From NCBI GenBank assembly GCA_020636075.1, contig JACJYO010000004.1:558001-622000 (forward strand): a DNA stretch of 64,000 nt, written 5' to 3'. The first letter of the stretch is position 1, and the number at the start of each line of letters is the position of its first letter. The notes under the pieces were generated by a model. It was given only the letters and a program-made list of their open reading frames with translations, was not told where the DNA came from and searched no databases. This document shows, piece after piece, positions 8,619-16,081 of the stretch. The translations under genes and the position numbers were made by a program. This stretch comes from Lewinellaceae bacterium (GTDB taxonomy: Bacteria; Bacteroidota; Bacteroidia; Chitinophagales; Saprospiraceae).

Positions 8619-8822
8619 GTAAATCGAACCTCTGGTTCGTTTTTTGTCAAGCGAATCAGCGATTTGTTTTTTTGTGGAAGAATTGGTTTATGTACCGAAC
8701 CAGGGGTTCGGTTAATGGAATGCCGAACCAAGGGTTCGGTGTACGAAATGCCGAACCGGAGGTTCGGTGTACGGAATAACGAACCAGAGGTTCGGTGTAC
8801 GAAATAACGAACCAGCGGTTCG
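8586..8822. repeat. Array of eight CGAACC-NNN-GGTTCG palindromes, five at 28-bp period
   Basis: Fifteen-bp palindromes CGAACC-NNN-GGTTCG start at 8625, 8696, 8724, 8752, 8780 and 8808. The last five are exactly 28 bp apart, with a conserved linker related to GTGTACGAAATGC. Two diverged copies start at 8586 (right arm GGTTTG) and 8652 (CGAATC-AGC-GATTTG), the latter with changes in both arms that keep pairing. The central triplet varies (TTT, TCT, AGC, AGG, AAG, GGA, AGA, AGC). The period is not a multiple of three and stop-free translation is accidental, so this is non-coding. It lies in the leader of the ankyrin gene and could be an operator array or a multi-hairpin leader. Confidence 0.85.
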
Positions 8823-9062
8823 TTAGTACAAAAAAATCTACAGACAGACTACCCGGAGGCGCAAAGTACCATTGCCCTTGCTCAAATTGCGCCGCATTGG
8901 CCGGCCCGGCGGTGTTGCCAGCAACTCCAGGAATAGGAGGGGGGGGCAACTTTCCCAATTTCAAATTTTTCTTTCAAATTTCAAATCAAAAGGATGTCCC
9001 CGACTTGGAATGTTTCTTGAGTTTGAAATGTCAAATTGGAAAAGAAAAATTGGAAAAGGTGT
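8619..9062. other. 444-bp intergenic region
   Basis: The left half is the palindrome array. The right half, about 8950-9062, is a run of imperfect direct and inverted copies of CAAATTTC and AAATTGGAAAAG-like words that can fold back and lies immediately past the stop of the EamA gene, so it may serve as its terminator. I see no gene. Confidence 0.4.
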
Positions 9063-9986
9063 TCAGCCCCGCCCTTTCCACGACAACAAAAATACACCGC
9101 CAAGCACCACGGCCGTACCAAACAGTTGCAACCCGGTCACCGGCTCGCCCAGAAACCAGTAGCCCAGAAAAATTGTAGCCACCGGACCCACAAATCCGAT
9201 GATTCCCGAGTTGTTCGCTCCTATCAATCGGATACCTTCAACGATTAGAAATGTGGGCACCACGGTAGCTACCACTGCCAGCCAGACTGCCAGATGGTAG
9301 ACTTGAAAGGAATGTTGGAAAATATCCAGTCCGTTGTGCATCCAGGATTGCAGTAATGCAGGCACTGTGGCAGCCATGACAGCATAACAGGTGAATTTTG
9401 CCGATCCGACCTTGTGGACATATTCACCAGTGAACACGACATAAAACGAATACGTAAACGCACAGGCAAAAACCAGCGCGCCGCCCAGCAACACATTTCG
9501 CTGCCCGCCCAATCCATGCTCCGCGGCAAAAGCCATTACAATCCCCGTATAGGTCAGCACCAGGGCCAGCAACTGTACGCGAACGATCTTTTTCTTAAAA
9601 AACAAGGCCGATAACAGCAGCACCATGGTGGGATAGGTGTACAAAACCAGGCGTTCGACACTGGCTGTGACATATTGCAAACCCCAAAAATCGAGCATGC
9701 TCGATACATAATAACTGAGGATACCCAGTCCGCTGATCGCCAGCCATTGTTTTGTCGAAAGCCGCACATTGGTCGAGCGCCGATGCAAATAAATGGCCAT
9801 GCCGAGGTAGAAGGGCAGGGCCAGCAGCATCCTGAGGGCCAGCACAGACGGGACATCCAGCCCCTCCCGGTACAGGAGTTTTACCAAAATAGCTTTGCCG
9901 GAAAAGCAAATATTGGCCACCGCGAGGAGCAGGACACCAAGTAAAAAACGCTGGCGATTAACAGGGACAGATGTGGAAAGGTTCAA
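9063..9986 (-). CDS. EamA/DMT family transporter
   Basis: A 307-residue polytopic inner-membrane protein with about ten hydrophobic helices in two homologous halves, the drug/metabolite transporter (EamA) arrangement. Diagnostic features include the first helix ending in SGKAILVK, a conserved Pro/Gly-rich segment in helices 3-4 and the final helix pair with FLGEPVTGLQLFG, the typical EPxxxxQ/xxG motif of EamA proteins. Members export amino acids, nucleobases or other small metabolites. No ATG is available at the N-terminus: the frame closes at a TGA at 10008-10010 and the only credible initiator is the TTG at 9986. It stands alone on the minus strand. Confidence 0.9.
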   Translation of the reverse strand: MNLSTSVPVNRQRFLLGVLLLAVANICFSGKAILVKLLYREGLDVPSVLALRMLLALPFYLGMAIYLHRRSTNVRLSTKQWLAISGLGILSYYVSSMLDFWGLQYVTASVERLVLYTYPTMVLLLSALFFKKKIVRVQLLALVLTYTGIVMAFAAEHGLGGQRNVLLGGALVFACAFTYSFYVVFTGEYVHKVGSAKFTCYAVMAATVPALLQSWMHNGLDIFQHSFQVYHLAVWLAVVATVVPTFLIVEGIRLIGANNSGIIGFVGPVATIFLGYWFLGEPVTGLQLFGTAVVLGGVFLLSWKGRG

Positions 9987-10120
9987 GATGGAAAAGGCGG
10001 GTAGCGATCAGGTTGATTTTTGACATGCTTAACTGGTAAAATTGGCGCTTGGTTCAATACTTCGGGCTGAGATTTTTCGGGAAAAATACGACATCGCGTA
10101 TTTGTAATTTATAAACCGAG

Positions 10121-10217
10121 TTCTCAGCCAGGTTTAGCCTTGTTCTCAGCCCAGGGCTTTAGCCGCATTCTCAGCCCAGGGCTTTGCCCGCATTCTCAGC
10201 CCAGGGCTTTAGCCCTG
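10121..10217. repeat. 25-bp tandem repeats ending in a perfect palindrome
   Basis: Units beginning TTCTCAGCCCAGGGCTTT start at 10143, 10168 and 10193, exactly 25 bp apart; a shorter, diverged unit starts at 10121. The final unit closes into the palindrome CCCAGGGCTTTAGCCCTGGG (about 10199-10218), a hairpin with 9-bp stem. The array lies between the stop of clpB and the start of the EamA gene. Confidence 0.75.
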
Positions 10218-10221
10218 GGAC

Positions 10222-10263
10222 AAAAAAAAGCCGCCCCGGAGAGCACACGTCTCCAAAGCGGCT
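10222..10263 (-). terminator. Intrinsic terminator of clpB
   Basis: AGCCGC (10229-10234) pairs with GCGGCT (10258-10263) and GGAGA with TCTCC inside it. On the minus strand the hairpin is followed by eight T residues (10222-10229 on the plus strand). It begins about 25 bp past the clpB stop. Confidence 0.8.
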
Positions 10264-10288
10264 CCTGTTCGCCGACGAACCGTCGGCG

Positions 10289-12940
10289 TTACACTTCGGC
10301 CAATTTCTTTGTCACCACTTCCTTCCCGTTCATCACCGACTTGCGGCCGAACGTCAACCCCCCGCCGTCGGCATCCACGAGCACCGTGTCGCCTTTGACG
10401 TAGTCGCCAGCCAGCACGTGCTTGGCCATTTCATTGACCAGTTCGCGCTGCAGGGTGCGCTTGAGCGGTCGCGCGCCAAACTGCGGGTCGAAGCCCTGGT
10501 CGACGAGTTGTTTGGCTGCTGCCTTGGTGAGTTCCAGATGCAATTCCTGGCGGTCGAGCAGTTTGCGAATATCGCTGAGCAGAATATCGAGAATGAGTTC
10601 CATCTGATTTTTCTGCAAGGGATGGAACACAATCACCTCGTCGATCCGGTTGAGAAACTCGGGCCGCAGGTTTTCCTTCAGGGCGCTCATTACCTCACTT
10701 TTAGCCGTATCGAGCAACTCGTGCCGGCGGTTTTCGGGCATGTCCTGGTAGTCTTCAAAAACCTCCATAATTCGATCGCTGGCCAGGTTGGACGTCATGA
10801 TGATGATGGTGTTTTTGAAGTTGGCATGCCGGCCTTTGTTGTCGGTCAACTGCCCATCGTCGAGCACCTGGAGCAGGATGTTGAACACATCCGGGTGCGC
10901 TTTCTCAATCTCGTCGAGCAGTACGATCGTGTACGGCCGGCGGCGCACGGCTTCGGTCAGTTGACCACCTTCGTCGTAGCCTACGTAGCCCGGCGGGGCG
11001 CCCACCAGCCGGCTTACCGAATGCCGCTCCTGATATTCCGACATGTCGATACGGGTGATGGCTTTTTCATCGTCGAACAGCACCTCGGCCAGGGCTTTGG
11101 CGAGTTCGGTTTTACCGACGCCCGTCGGTCCGCAAAAAATAAAGGAACCGATGGGTTTGTCGACATCGCTCAGCCCGGCGCGGTTGCGGCGGATCGCATC
11201 GGACACAGCCTCTACGGCTTCGTCTTGTCCGATCACGCGCTTGTGCAGTTCCGCTTCGAGATGCAGCAGGCGCTCGCGCTCCGATTGCATCATTTTCGAG
11301 ACCGGGATGCCTGTCCAGCGGGCTACCACTTCGGCAATATCGTTGGCCGTCACGGTTTGCGTGGTCATGCGGTTTTCGGGAGACAATTCGGCAAGTTTTT
11401 CCTCGGCGGCACGCAGCATGGCCTCCTGAGCCGGAATGTCGTTGAACTTCAGTTTGGAGGCCTGCTCAAAGTTGCCTTCGCGTTCGGCCCGTTGGTACTG
11501 GAGTTCCAGCTCTTCCATCTTGAGTTTGCAATTCTGGATGGCCTCCACAATTTCTTTTTCGCTTTGCCATTTACCGCGCAACGCATCCAGTTTTTCACGC
11601 ATCTCATCGATCTGCTTGTTCATAGCCGAGAGTTTGCGCTCGTCTTTCTCGCGTTTGATGGCCTCGCGCTCGATTTCCAGCTGGCGCAGTTTGCGGTCGA
11701 GTTCGTCCACTTCTTCGGGCACGGAATTGAGTTCGAGGCGCAGTTTGGCGGCAGCCTCGTCCATGAGGTCGATGGCTTTATCGGGCAGCTTGCGCTCGCT
11801 GATGTAGCGGTGCGAGAGTTCGGCAGCGGCAATCACAGCCTCGTCGAGGATTTGCACCTTATGGTAGTTCTCGTAGCGTTCGCGCAGGCCGCGCAGGATG
11901 GAAATGGTGTCTTCCATGCTGGGCTCGTCCACGTACACCGATTGGAACCGGCGTTCAAGCGCTTTGTCGCTTTCAAAAAACTTCTGGTACTCGTCGAGCG
12001 TGGTGGCGCCGATGGTGCGCAGTTCGCCCCGTGCGAGTGCCGGCTTGAGGATGTTTGCGGCATCCATGGCGCCCTGGCCGCCACCAGCCCCGATAAGGGT
12101 GTGGATTTCATCAATAAACAAAATCACCTTTTCGTCGGATTCGATCACTTCCTTGATCACGGCTTTGAGGCGCTCTTCAAACTCGCCCTTGTATTTGGCG
12201 CCGGCGATGAGTGCGGCCATGTCGAGCGAAAAGATTTTTTTGGATTGCAGGTTTTCGGGCACGTCCTGCCGGAATATCCGCCAGGCAATCCCTTCCACGA
12301 TAGCCGTTTTACCCACACCGGGGTCGCCGATCAGAATGGGATTATTCTTTTTGCGGCGGCTAAGAATGTGCAGCACGCGGCGGATTTCCTCGTCGCGGCC
12401 GATCACGGGGTCGAGTTTGCCCGATTCGGCCATTTCATTGAGGTTGATGGCGTATTTCTGCAGGGCATTGTACACATGCTCGGTGGTTTGGTCGGTTACT
12501 TTGCGGCCTTTGCGCAGTTCCTTGACGGCGGCGCTCAGGGCTTCGAAGGTGCCGCCTTGTTCGCGCAGCATGCGGGCCGTTTTGTCATTGCCCTTGGCAA
12601 TGCCGAGCAGCATAAGCTCCAGCGAGATGTATTCGTCGCCGTAGTCTTTCAGCAAGGTTTTCGCGGCAGCGATCGCCTTGTTGGCTTCGTTTGTAAGGTA
12701 TTGCTTGTCGGCGCCGGCAACTTTGGGCGTATCCCAGATCAGTTTGTCCAGGTCTTCCTCGAAGCGCGCCATGGAGACGCCGGCTTTTTTGAGCAAAAAG
12801 TCGGTGACGGAATCGTCCACCTTGAGCATGCCCTTGAGCAGGTGCGCCGTATCAACCGCCTGTTGTTCGTAGTCGGCGGCGATTTGTTGGGCCTGGAGGA
12901 TGGCCTCCTGGGCTTTTATAGTGAAATTGTCGTAGGTCAT
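10289..12940 (-). CDS. clpB: ATP-dependent disaggregase ClpB
   Basis: ClpB is the hexameric AAA+ chaperone that, with DnaK/DnaJ/GrpE, pulls polypeptides out of aggregates after heat stress. The 883-residue length fits the family. Seen in order: Clp N-domain (about 1-150), first AAA module with Walker A GDPGVGKTA near 205 and Walker B VILFIDE, the long coiled-coil middle domain (about 400-530) that separates ClpB from ClpA/ClpC, and the second AAA module with Walker A GPTGVGKTE and Walker B VLLDEIEKA. No ClpP-binding loop (IGF/L) is obvious. The ATG at 12940 is chosen; the frame can extend only to a TTG six bases upstream. It is monocistronic with a strong terminator and is divergent from the T9SS gene at 13211. 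I saw no clear HrcA (CIRCE) inverted repeat in the upstream 270 bp. Confidence 0.97.
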   Translation of the reverse strand: MTYDNFTIKAQEAILQAQQIAADYEQQAVDTAHLLKGMLKVDDSVTDFLLKKAGVSMARFEEDLDKLIWDTPKVAGADKQYLTNEANKAIAAAKTLLKDYGDEYISLELMLLGIAKGNDKTARMLREQGGTFEALSAAVKELRKGRKVTDQTTEHVYNALQKYAINLNEMAESGKLDPVIGRDEEIRRVLHILSRRKKNNPILIGDPGVGKTAIVEGIAWRIFRQDVPENLQSKKIFSLDMAALIAGAKYKGEFEERLKAVIKEVIESDEKVILFIDEIHTLIGAGGGQGAMDAANILKPALARGELRTIGATTLDEYQKFFESDKALERRFQSVYVDEPSMEDTISILRGLRERYENYHKVQILDEAVIAAAELSHRYISERKLPDKAIDLMDEAAAKLRLELNSVPEEVDELDRKLRQLEIEREAIKREKDERKLSAMNKQIDEMREKLDALRGKWQSEKEIVEAIQNCKLKMEELELQYQRAEREGNFEQASKLKFNDIPAQEAMLRAAEEKLAELSPENRMTTQTVTANDIAEVVARWTGIPVSKMMQSERERLLHLEAELHKRVIGQDEAVEAVSDAIRRNRAGLSDVDKPIGSFIFCGPTGVGKTELAKALAEVLFDDEKAITRIDMSEYQERHSVSRLVGAPPGYVGYDEGGQLTEAVRRRPYTIVLLDEIEKAHPDVFNILLQVLDDGQLTDNKGRHANFKNTIIIMTSNLASDRIMEVFEDYQDMPENRRHELLDTAKSEVMSALKENLRPEFLNRIDEVIVFHPLQKNQMELILDILLSDIRKLLDRQELHLELTKAAAKQLVDQGFDPQFGARPLKRTLQRELVNEMAKHVLAGDYVKGDTVLVDADGGGLTFGRKSVMNGKEVVTKKLAEV

Positions 12941-13210
12941 ATGCAATTGAGATTCAGAATGCTAAAAGCTGTTGGTTCAGATTTTCGAGTTTATAAATTT
13001 TGGATAACGCCAGTTCATTAGCAAAAAGTTATCCACTCGGTCGACGCGGCGTTTTTTCGGAAAAAATGGCGGGAATCACCCGGGTGTTAGTGTCAAAATG
13101 GCAAGTGTGGGGTAGTGGCCTGGCAATTTTGGCAGCAGTGCGCCGGGCCTGCAATTTTCGGTACTGTTGAGCAAATCTGCCTGAATCAGTCACCATAAAA
13201 AGTATTTGAT

Positions 13211-14776
13211 ATGACAACAAAATTAACCGGATTACTCGCTTTTCTATTATTGCCAACATTGCTCACAGCACAACTTCAATGGGAACACCGCTATCCCGGA
13301 ATAAACCTGGAGCGTCGCATGCTCGATCTTTCCGGCGAAGTTTACCTGCTTTCGGACAACTGCACCCTTGAATTATTTGGAAAAGACCACAGTCCCCGGC
13401 AAACCATCCCGCTCGACCCCACACCGGGCGATGTCTGTGGCTATTACCTCCTGTCGGAAACGAACGTCGATACCGACCCGGAACTGGAGGTGGTTTATTC
13501 CTGGGCACTGGTGGACCATCTCCCCTTGAATGGCAGTGTACTGCGCGACAACAACGGGCAAAACAAGGACTTGATCTACGGGTTGAACCAACCTTCCTTC
13601 AGCATGCCGCCCGGACTGGCGCCCAAATTGCTCTCTGGCCCGGCAGTGTACAGTTTGCCTGGTGTTGTTTTGGAACACGAATACGGCGCCAACGATTTCG
13701 TTTACCGGATTCCACGGACAAATGGCGCCGACAATTATCTGGTGTACGATTACGAGGTAGACGACGACAAGTTTACCGGATTCCATTTTTACGACGGCGC
13801 CCACCAATGGATAAAAACGGTCAAGATTTCACCCGAATTAAGGACTGTTTCACAGCACAGTTTTAATCAGGACGACTTGTTTGAATTTGCCGGTACGGTT
13901 TGGGTTTCAAATACAGATCCGAATTCAAAACGGCTGCTGGTAGTGCAGGAAGACGGCACAGTGTTGCAAAACCTGCCCTGCACCTCGGCCCGGCTGGACC
14001 GGCAGCCACCGCTGCCCGATCGTTATTTTGCGCAAGACCAAACGCCGCAAGGCGCCCTGCGTACCCGGGTGTTTCAACTGGCGCCCTGGGAGGTGTTGGA
14101 GGAATTTGAAAACAAATACGTAACCCGGTATGCCCTGAACGGACAGGAAGAACTGTTTGTCGTACAGCCCAAAAACGGGGATTCGCTGTTGCAAATTTAT
14201 GACGCAACGTTTTCCCTGCTCCGGGTTTTCACTATGCCGAAGCCGTATCAGCACTTCTGGGATTTGCAGTTTACCCGGAATGCTTTTTCACAAAGCGGAC
14301 TGCTGGAACTCTGCTTTTCCAATTTTCGCCAAGGCGAGTACTATGTCACGTGCATCGATGAAAGCGGCGCGCTGTTGTATGATTTCCCCCTGGCACGCCA
14401 GGCCCGGGTGGACCGGCAGGCGGGTATGGAAGACCGGTTTTTTGTGCATTATCCGGATAGTACGGTTGTTTACCGTTTTGACTTTAGTTCCGCCGTAACG
14501 ACGGTTTCCAAGCCGGAAGTACGTCTGTTCCCTAACCCGGTAGCGCCCGACGGGGCAATTCATATTCGGGTTGTTTCAAAAGATAACCCAGCCCATACTG
14601 CCCGGTTGTGCACCGTTACCGGCGCAAGGGTCCAGTCCTGGGCGCTCGACCCGTTGGCCGAAATCCACCACCTCGACTTTTCTACCCTGGCCTTACCGGC
14701 GGGCATGTATTGGATACAACTAACCGATCAGCGGGGGCTCTCTTTAGCTACGATGAAATGTGTTTTGACCAAATGA
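13211..14776 (+). CDS. Secreted T9SS type A cargo protein, unknown function
   Basis: A 521-residue protein with a Sec signal peptide (about 1-20, cleavage after LLTA) and a C-terminal type A T9SS sorting domain (about 435-521: LFPNPVAPDG at its start, later GMYWIQLTD and a terminal Lys). The sorting domain sends the protein through the outer membrane, where it is cut and either released or attached to the surface. The middle (about 25-430) has repeated beta-strand-rich segments with Tyr, Trp and Asp, consistent with a beta-propeller-like fold, but no catalytic motif that I recognise. The following DUF4058 gene starts 53 bp downstream on the same strand and has its own possible promoter. Confidence 0.85.
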   Translation: MTTKLTGLLAFLLLPTLLTAQLQWEHRYPGINLERRMLDLSGEVYLLSDNCTLELFGKDHSPRQTIPLDPTPGDVCGYYLLSETNVDTDPELEVVYSWALVDHLPLNGSVLRDNNGQNKDLIYGLNQPSFSMPPGLAPKLLSGPAVYSLPGVVLEHEYGANDFVYRIPRTNGADNYLVYDYEVDDDKFTGFHFYDGAHQWIKTVKISPELRTVSQHSFNQDDLFEFAGTVWVSNTDPNSKRLLVVQEDGTVLQNLPCTSARLDRQPPLPDRYFAQDQTPQGALRTRVFQLAPWEVLEEFENKYVTRYALNGQEELFVVQPKNGDSLLQIYDATFSLLRVFTMPKPYQHFWDLQFTRNAFSQSGLLELCFSNFRQGEYYVTCIDESGALLYDFPLARQARVDRQAGMEDRFFVHYPDSTVVYRFDFSSAVTTVSKPEVRLFPNPVAPDGAIHIRVVSKDNPAHTARLCTVTGARVQSWALDPLAEIHHLDFSTLALPAGMYWIQLTDQRGLSLATMKCVLTK

Positions 14777-14801
14777 GCCGGGCGTTGCTGTGGCGGTTTT
14801 G

Positions 14802-14809
14802 TATATTTG
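14802..14809 (+). promoter_or_regulatory. Possible -7 box for the DUF4058 gene
   Basis: TATATTTG matches the Bacteroidota -7 consensus TAnnTTTG and ends 20 bp before the ATG at 14830. No TTTG is found 20 bp upstream, so the call rests on the -7 element alone. Confidence 0.35.
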
Positions 14810-14829
14810 AAAAAAAATCCGTTCGATAA

Positions 14830-15594
14830 ATGAAATCCCCATTTCCCGGCATGGACCCCTACCTCGAAGGGTATTTGTGGCCCGACGTACACAACCGGCT
14901 GGCAGGCGTAATTTCCGAGCTTTTAGCGCCGCAACTTGCGCCTAAATACGTAGCCCGCATCGAATTGTACACGGCCGAAGACAGCAGCCCGGAATTGGAA
15001 GTCGGGATCATGTATCCCGATGTGGAAGTGCTCCTGCGCAAACAGGAGTTAAAAGAACCGGAAGTCGGGTATGAAACCGGCACAGCCGTTTCCAAACCGA
15101 CCCTTGTACTCCCGAATACCGTTTCCGTGCCGGTACGCATTCCGGTGGTGGAAATCCGCGACGTGGCGAAAAACCGCCTGATCACGGCCATTGAAATTCT
15201 GTCGCCGGTAAATAAAAAAGCACCTGGTTTGGAACGCTACCGCGAAAAACGCCTCGATCTGCACCGCGCAGGTGTACACTTGCTCGAACTCGATCTGATT
15301 CGTCGCGGTACCCGAACTGTTGCCCATCCCCGTTTGCCGGAGACGCACTATTTGATGACACTCCTGCGTGCAGGTTCGCATCATACTGAAATCTGGGCGA
15401 TCAATGTACAAGACCCGCTTCCGGTGTTGCCGGTGCCGCTCGTTGCGCCCGACCCTGATGTGCCGCTCGATTTGCGGCGGGCACTGGATATCATTTATGA
15501 ACGCAGTTTGTACGAGCTGTCTGTCGACTACAAAAAAGACCCGCCACCGGCCTTTGATGCGAAAACACGGGCCTGGCTGCGCAAGCAAACATGA
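14830..15594 (+). CDS. DUF4058 family protein
   Basis: A 254-residue protein matching the DUF4058 family from its hallmark N-terminus: FPGMDPYLE immediately after the start, then WPDVHNRL and a conserved EILSPVNK motif near residue 125, followed by YREKR. The family is widespread in Cyanobacteria, Planctomycetes and some Bacteroidota and has no established biochemical function; the conserved EILSPxNK and (D/E)-rich strands resemble a PD-(D/E)XK-like layout, but that is speculation. It is predicted cytosolic, with no signal peptide. It ends just before a large inverted-repeat region. Confidence 0.85.
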   Translation: MKSPFPGMDPYLEGYLWPDVHNRLAGVISELLAPQLAPKYVARIELYTAEDSSPELEVGIMYPDVEVLLRKQELKEPEVGYETGTAVSKPTLVLPNTVSVPVRIPVVEIRDVAKNRLITAIEILSPVNKKAPGLERYREKRLDLHRAGVHLLELDLIRRGTRTVAHPRLPETHYLMTLLRAGSHHTEIWAINVQDPLPVLPVPLVAPDPDVPLDLRRALDIIYERSLYELSVDYKKDPPPAFDAKTRAWLRKQT

Positions 15595-15624
15595 GCGGGG
15601 GAAGCAAAGTCTACTGTCGTCAAT

Positions 15625-15940
15625 TTAATTCTTCTTTGGCACTTTTAACACTTTGGTGTTAGGTGGCTAATCGTGAACGGTGTTTGGACATTAAGAAAAT
15701 TTAGAAAGTAGATCCGTAGCGTATTTCACGCAGAGTTGCACCGAGTTAATTCGCAGAGAACACAGAGTTTCCATTCCGATGAAGGAAAACTCTGCATAAC
15801 TCTGTGTGAAAACTCTGTTTAACTCTGCGCGAAATACGCTACGGCAGGCGTTCCCTGCTGCTGATCAAATTACCTACAGATTCACTAATTGTTAATCGAC
15901 ATTCAATACCACGATATTTAAAGTGCCAAAGTAGAATTAA
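15625..15940. repeat. 316-bp nested inverted-repeat element
   Basis: The outer arms are TTAATTCTTCTTTGGCACTT (from 15625) and its near complement AAAGTGCCAAAGTAGAATTAA (15920-15940). Inside, bases 15716-15738 pair with 15820-15842 over 23 bp with a single mismatch (CGTAGCGTATTTC and GAAATACGCTACG at the tips), and the core contains several ACTCTG/CAGAGT words in both orientations. No coding frame spans it. Size and ends suggest a non-autonomous mobile element or a compound repeat. Confidence 0.7.
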
Positions 15941-16024
15941 GAGCGATGTCACCTCATCGCGGAAGATCGTCGTTACGAGATTTCACCTGCTCGTGCCTCG
16001 CAGATGAAACTTTTCCACGCAAAC

Positions 16025-16066
16025 AAAAATGAGCGGCCGACGCAAAGTCAGCCGCTCATTTTTTTT
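16025..16066. terminator. Bidirectional intrinsic terminator
   Basis: ATGAGCGGC (16029-16037) pairs with GCCGCTCAT (16051-16059). On the plus strand eight T residues follow; on the minus strand five T residues follow. It ends 15 bp from the stop of the giant surface-protein gene and can terminate it and read-through from the left. Confidence 0.8.
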
Positions 16067-16081
16067 CCAAAGAATAAAATC

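Larger units (their letters stand above)
9987..10288. other. 302-bp intergenic region with tandem repeats and the clpB terminator
   Basis: The region holds four tandem copies of a TTCTCAGCC-type unit (10121-10217) and, next to it, the intrinsic terminator of clpB (10222-10263). The left part, 9987-10120, is the upstream region of the EamA gene and shows nothing recognisable. Confidence 0.5.
15595..16081. other. 487-bp intergenic region filled by nested inverted repeats
   Basis: This space between the convergent DUF4058 gene and the giant surface-protein gene is occupied by the nested inverted repeat at 15625-15940 and a terminator at 16025-16066. The short stretch 15941-16020 shows nothing I recognise. 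Confidence 0.5.

Noticed and set aside
8696..8822. The 28-bp periodic array as a CRISPR
   Set aside because: The whole 28-bp period is conserved, the only variable part is a 3-base centre, there are no unique 25-40 bp spacers and no cas genes nearby.
8607..8964. Small frames across the palindrome array
   Set aside because: The 28-bp period shifts the reading frame at each unit, so the translation only reflects the repeat.
10184..13021. Long plus-strand frame of 945 codons over clpB
   Set aside because: It is the antisense of clpB, a fully supported gene with Walker motifs in order; the frame is a by-product of GC-rich codon usage.
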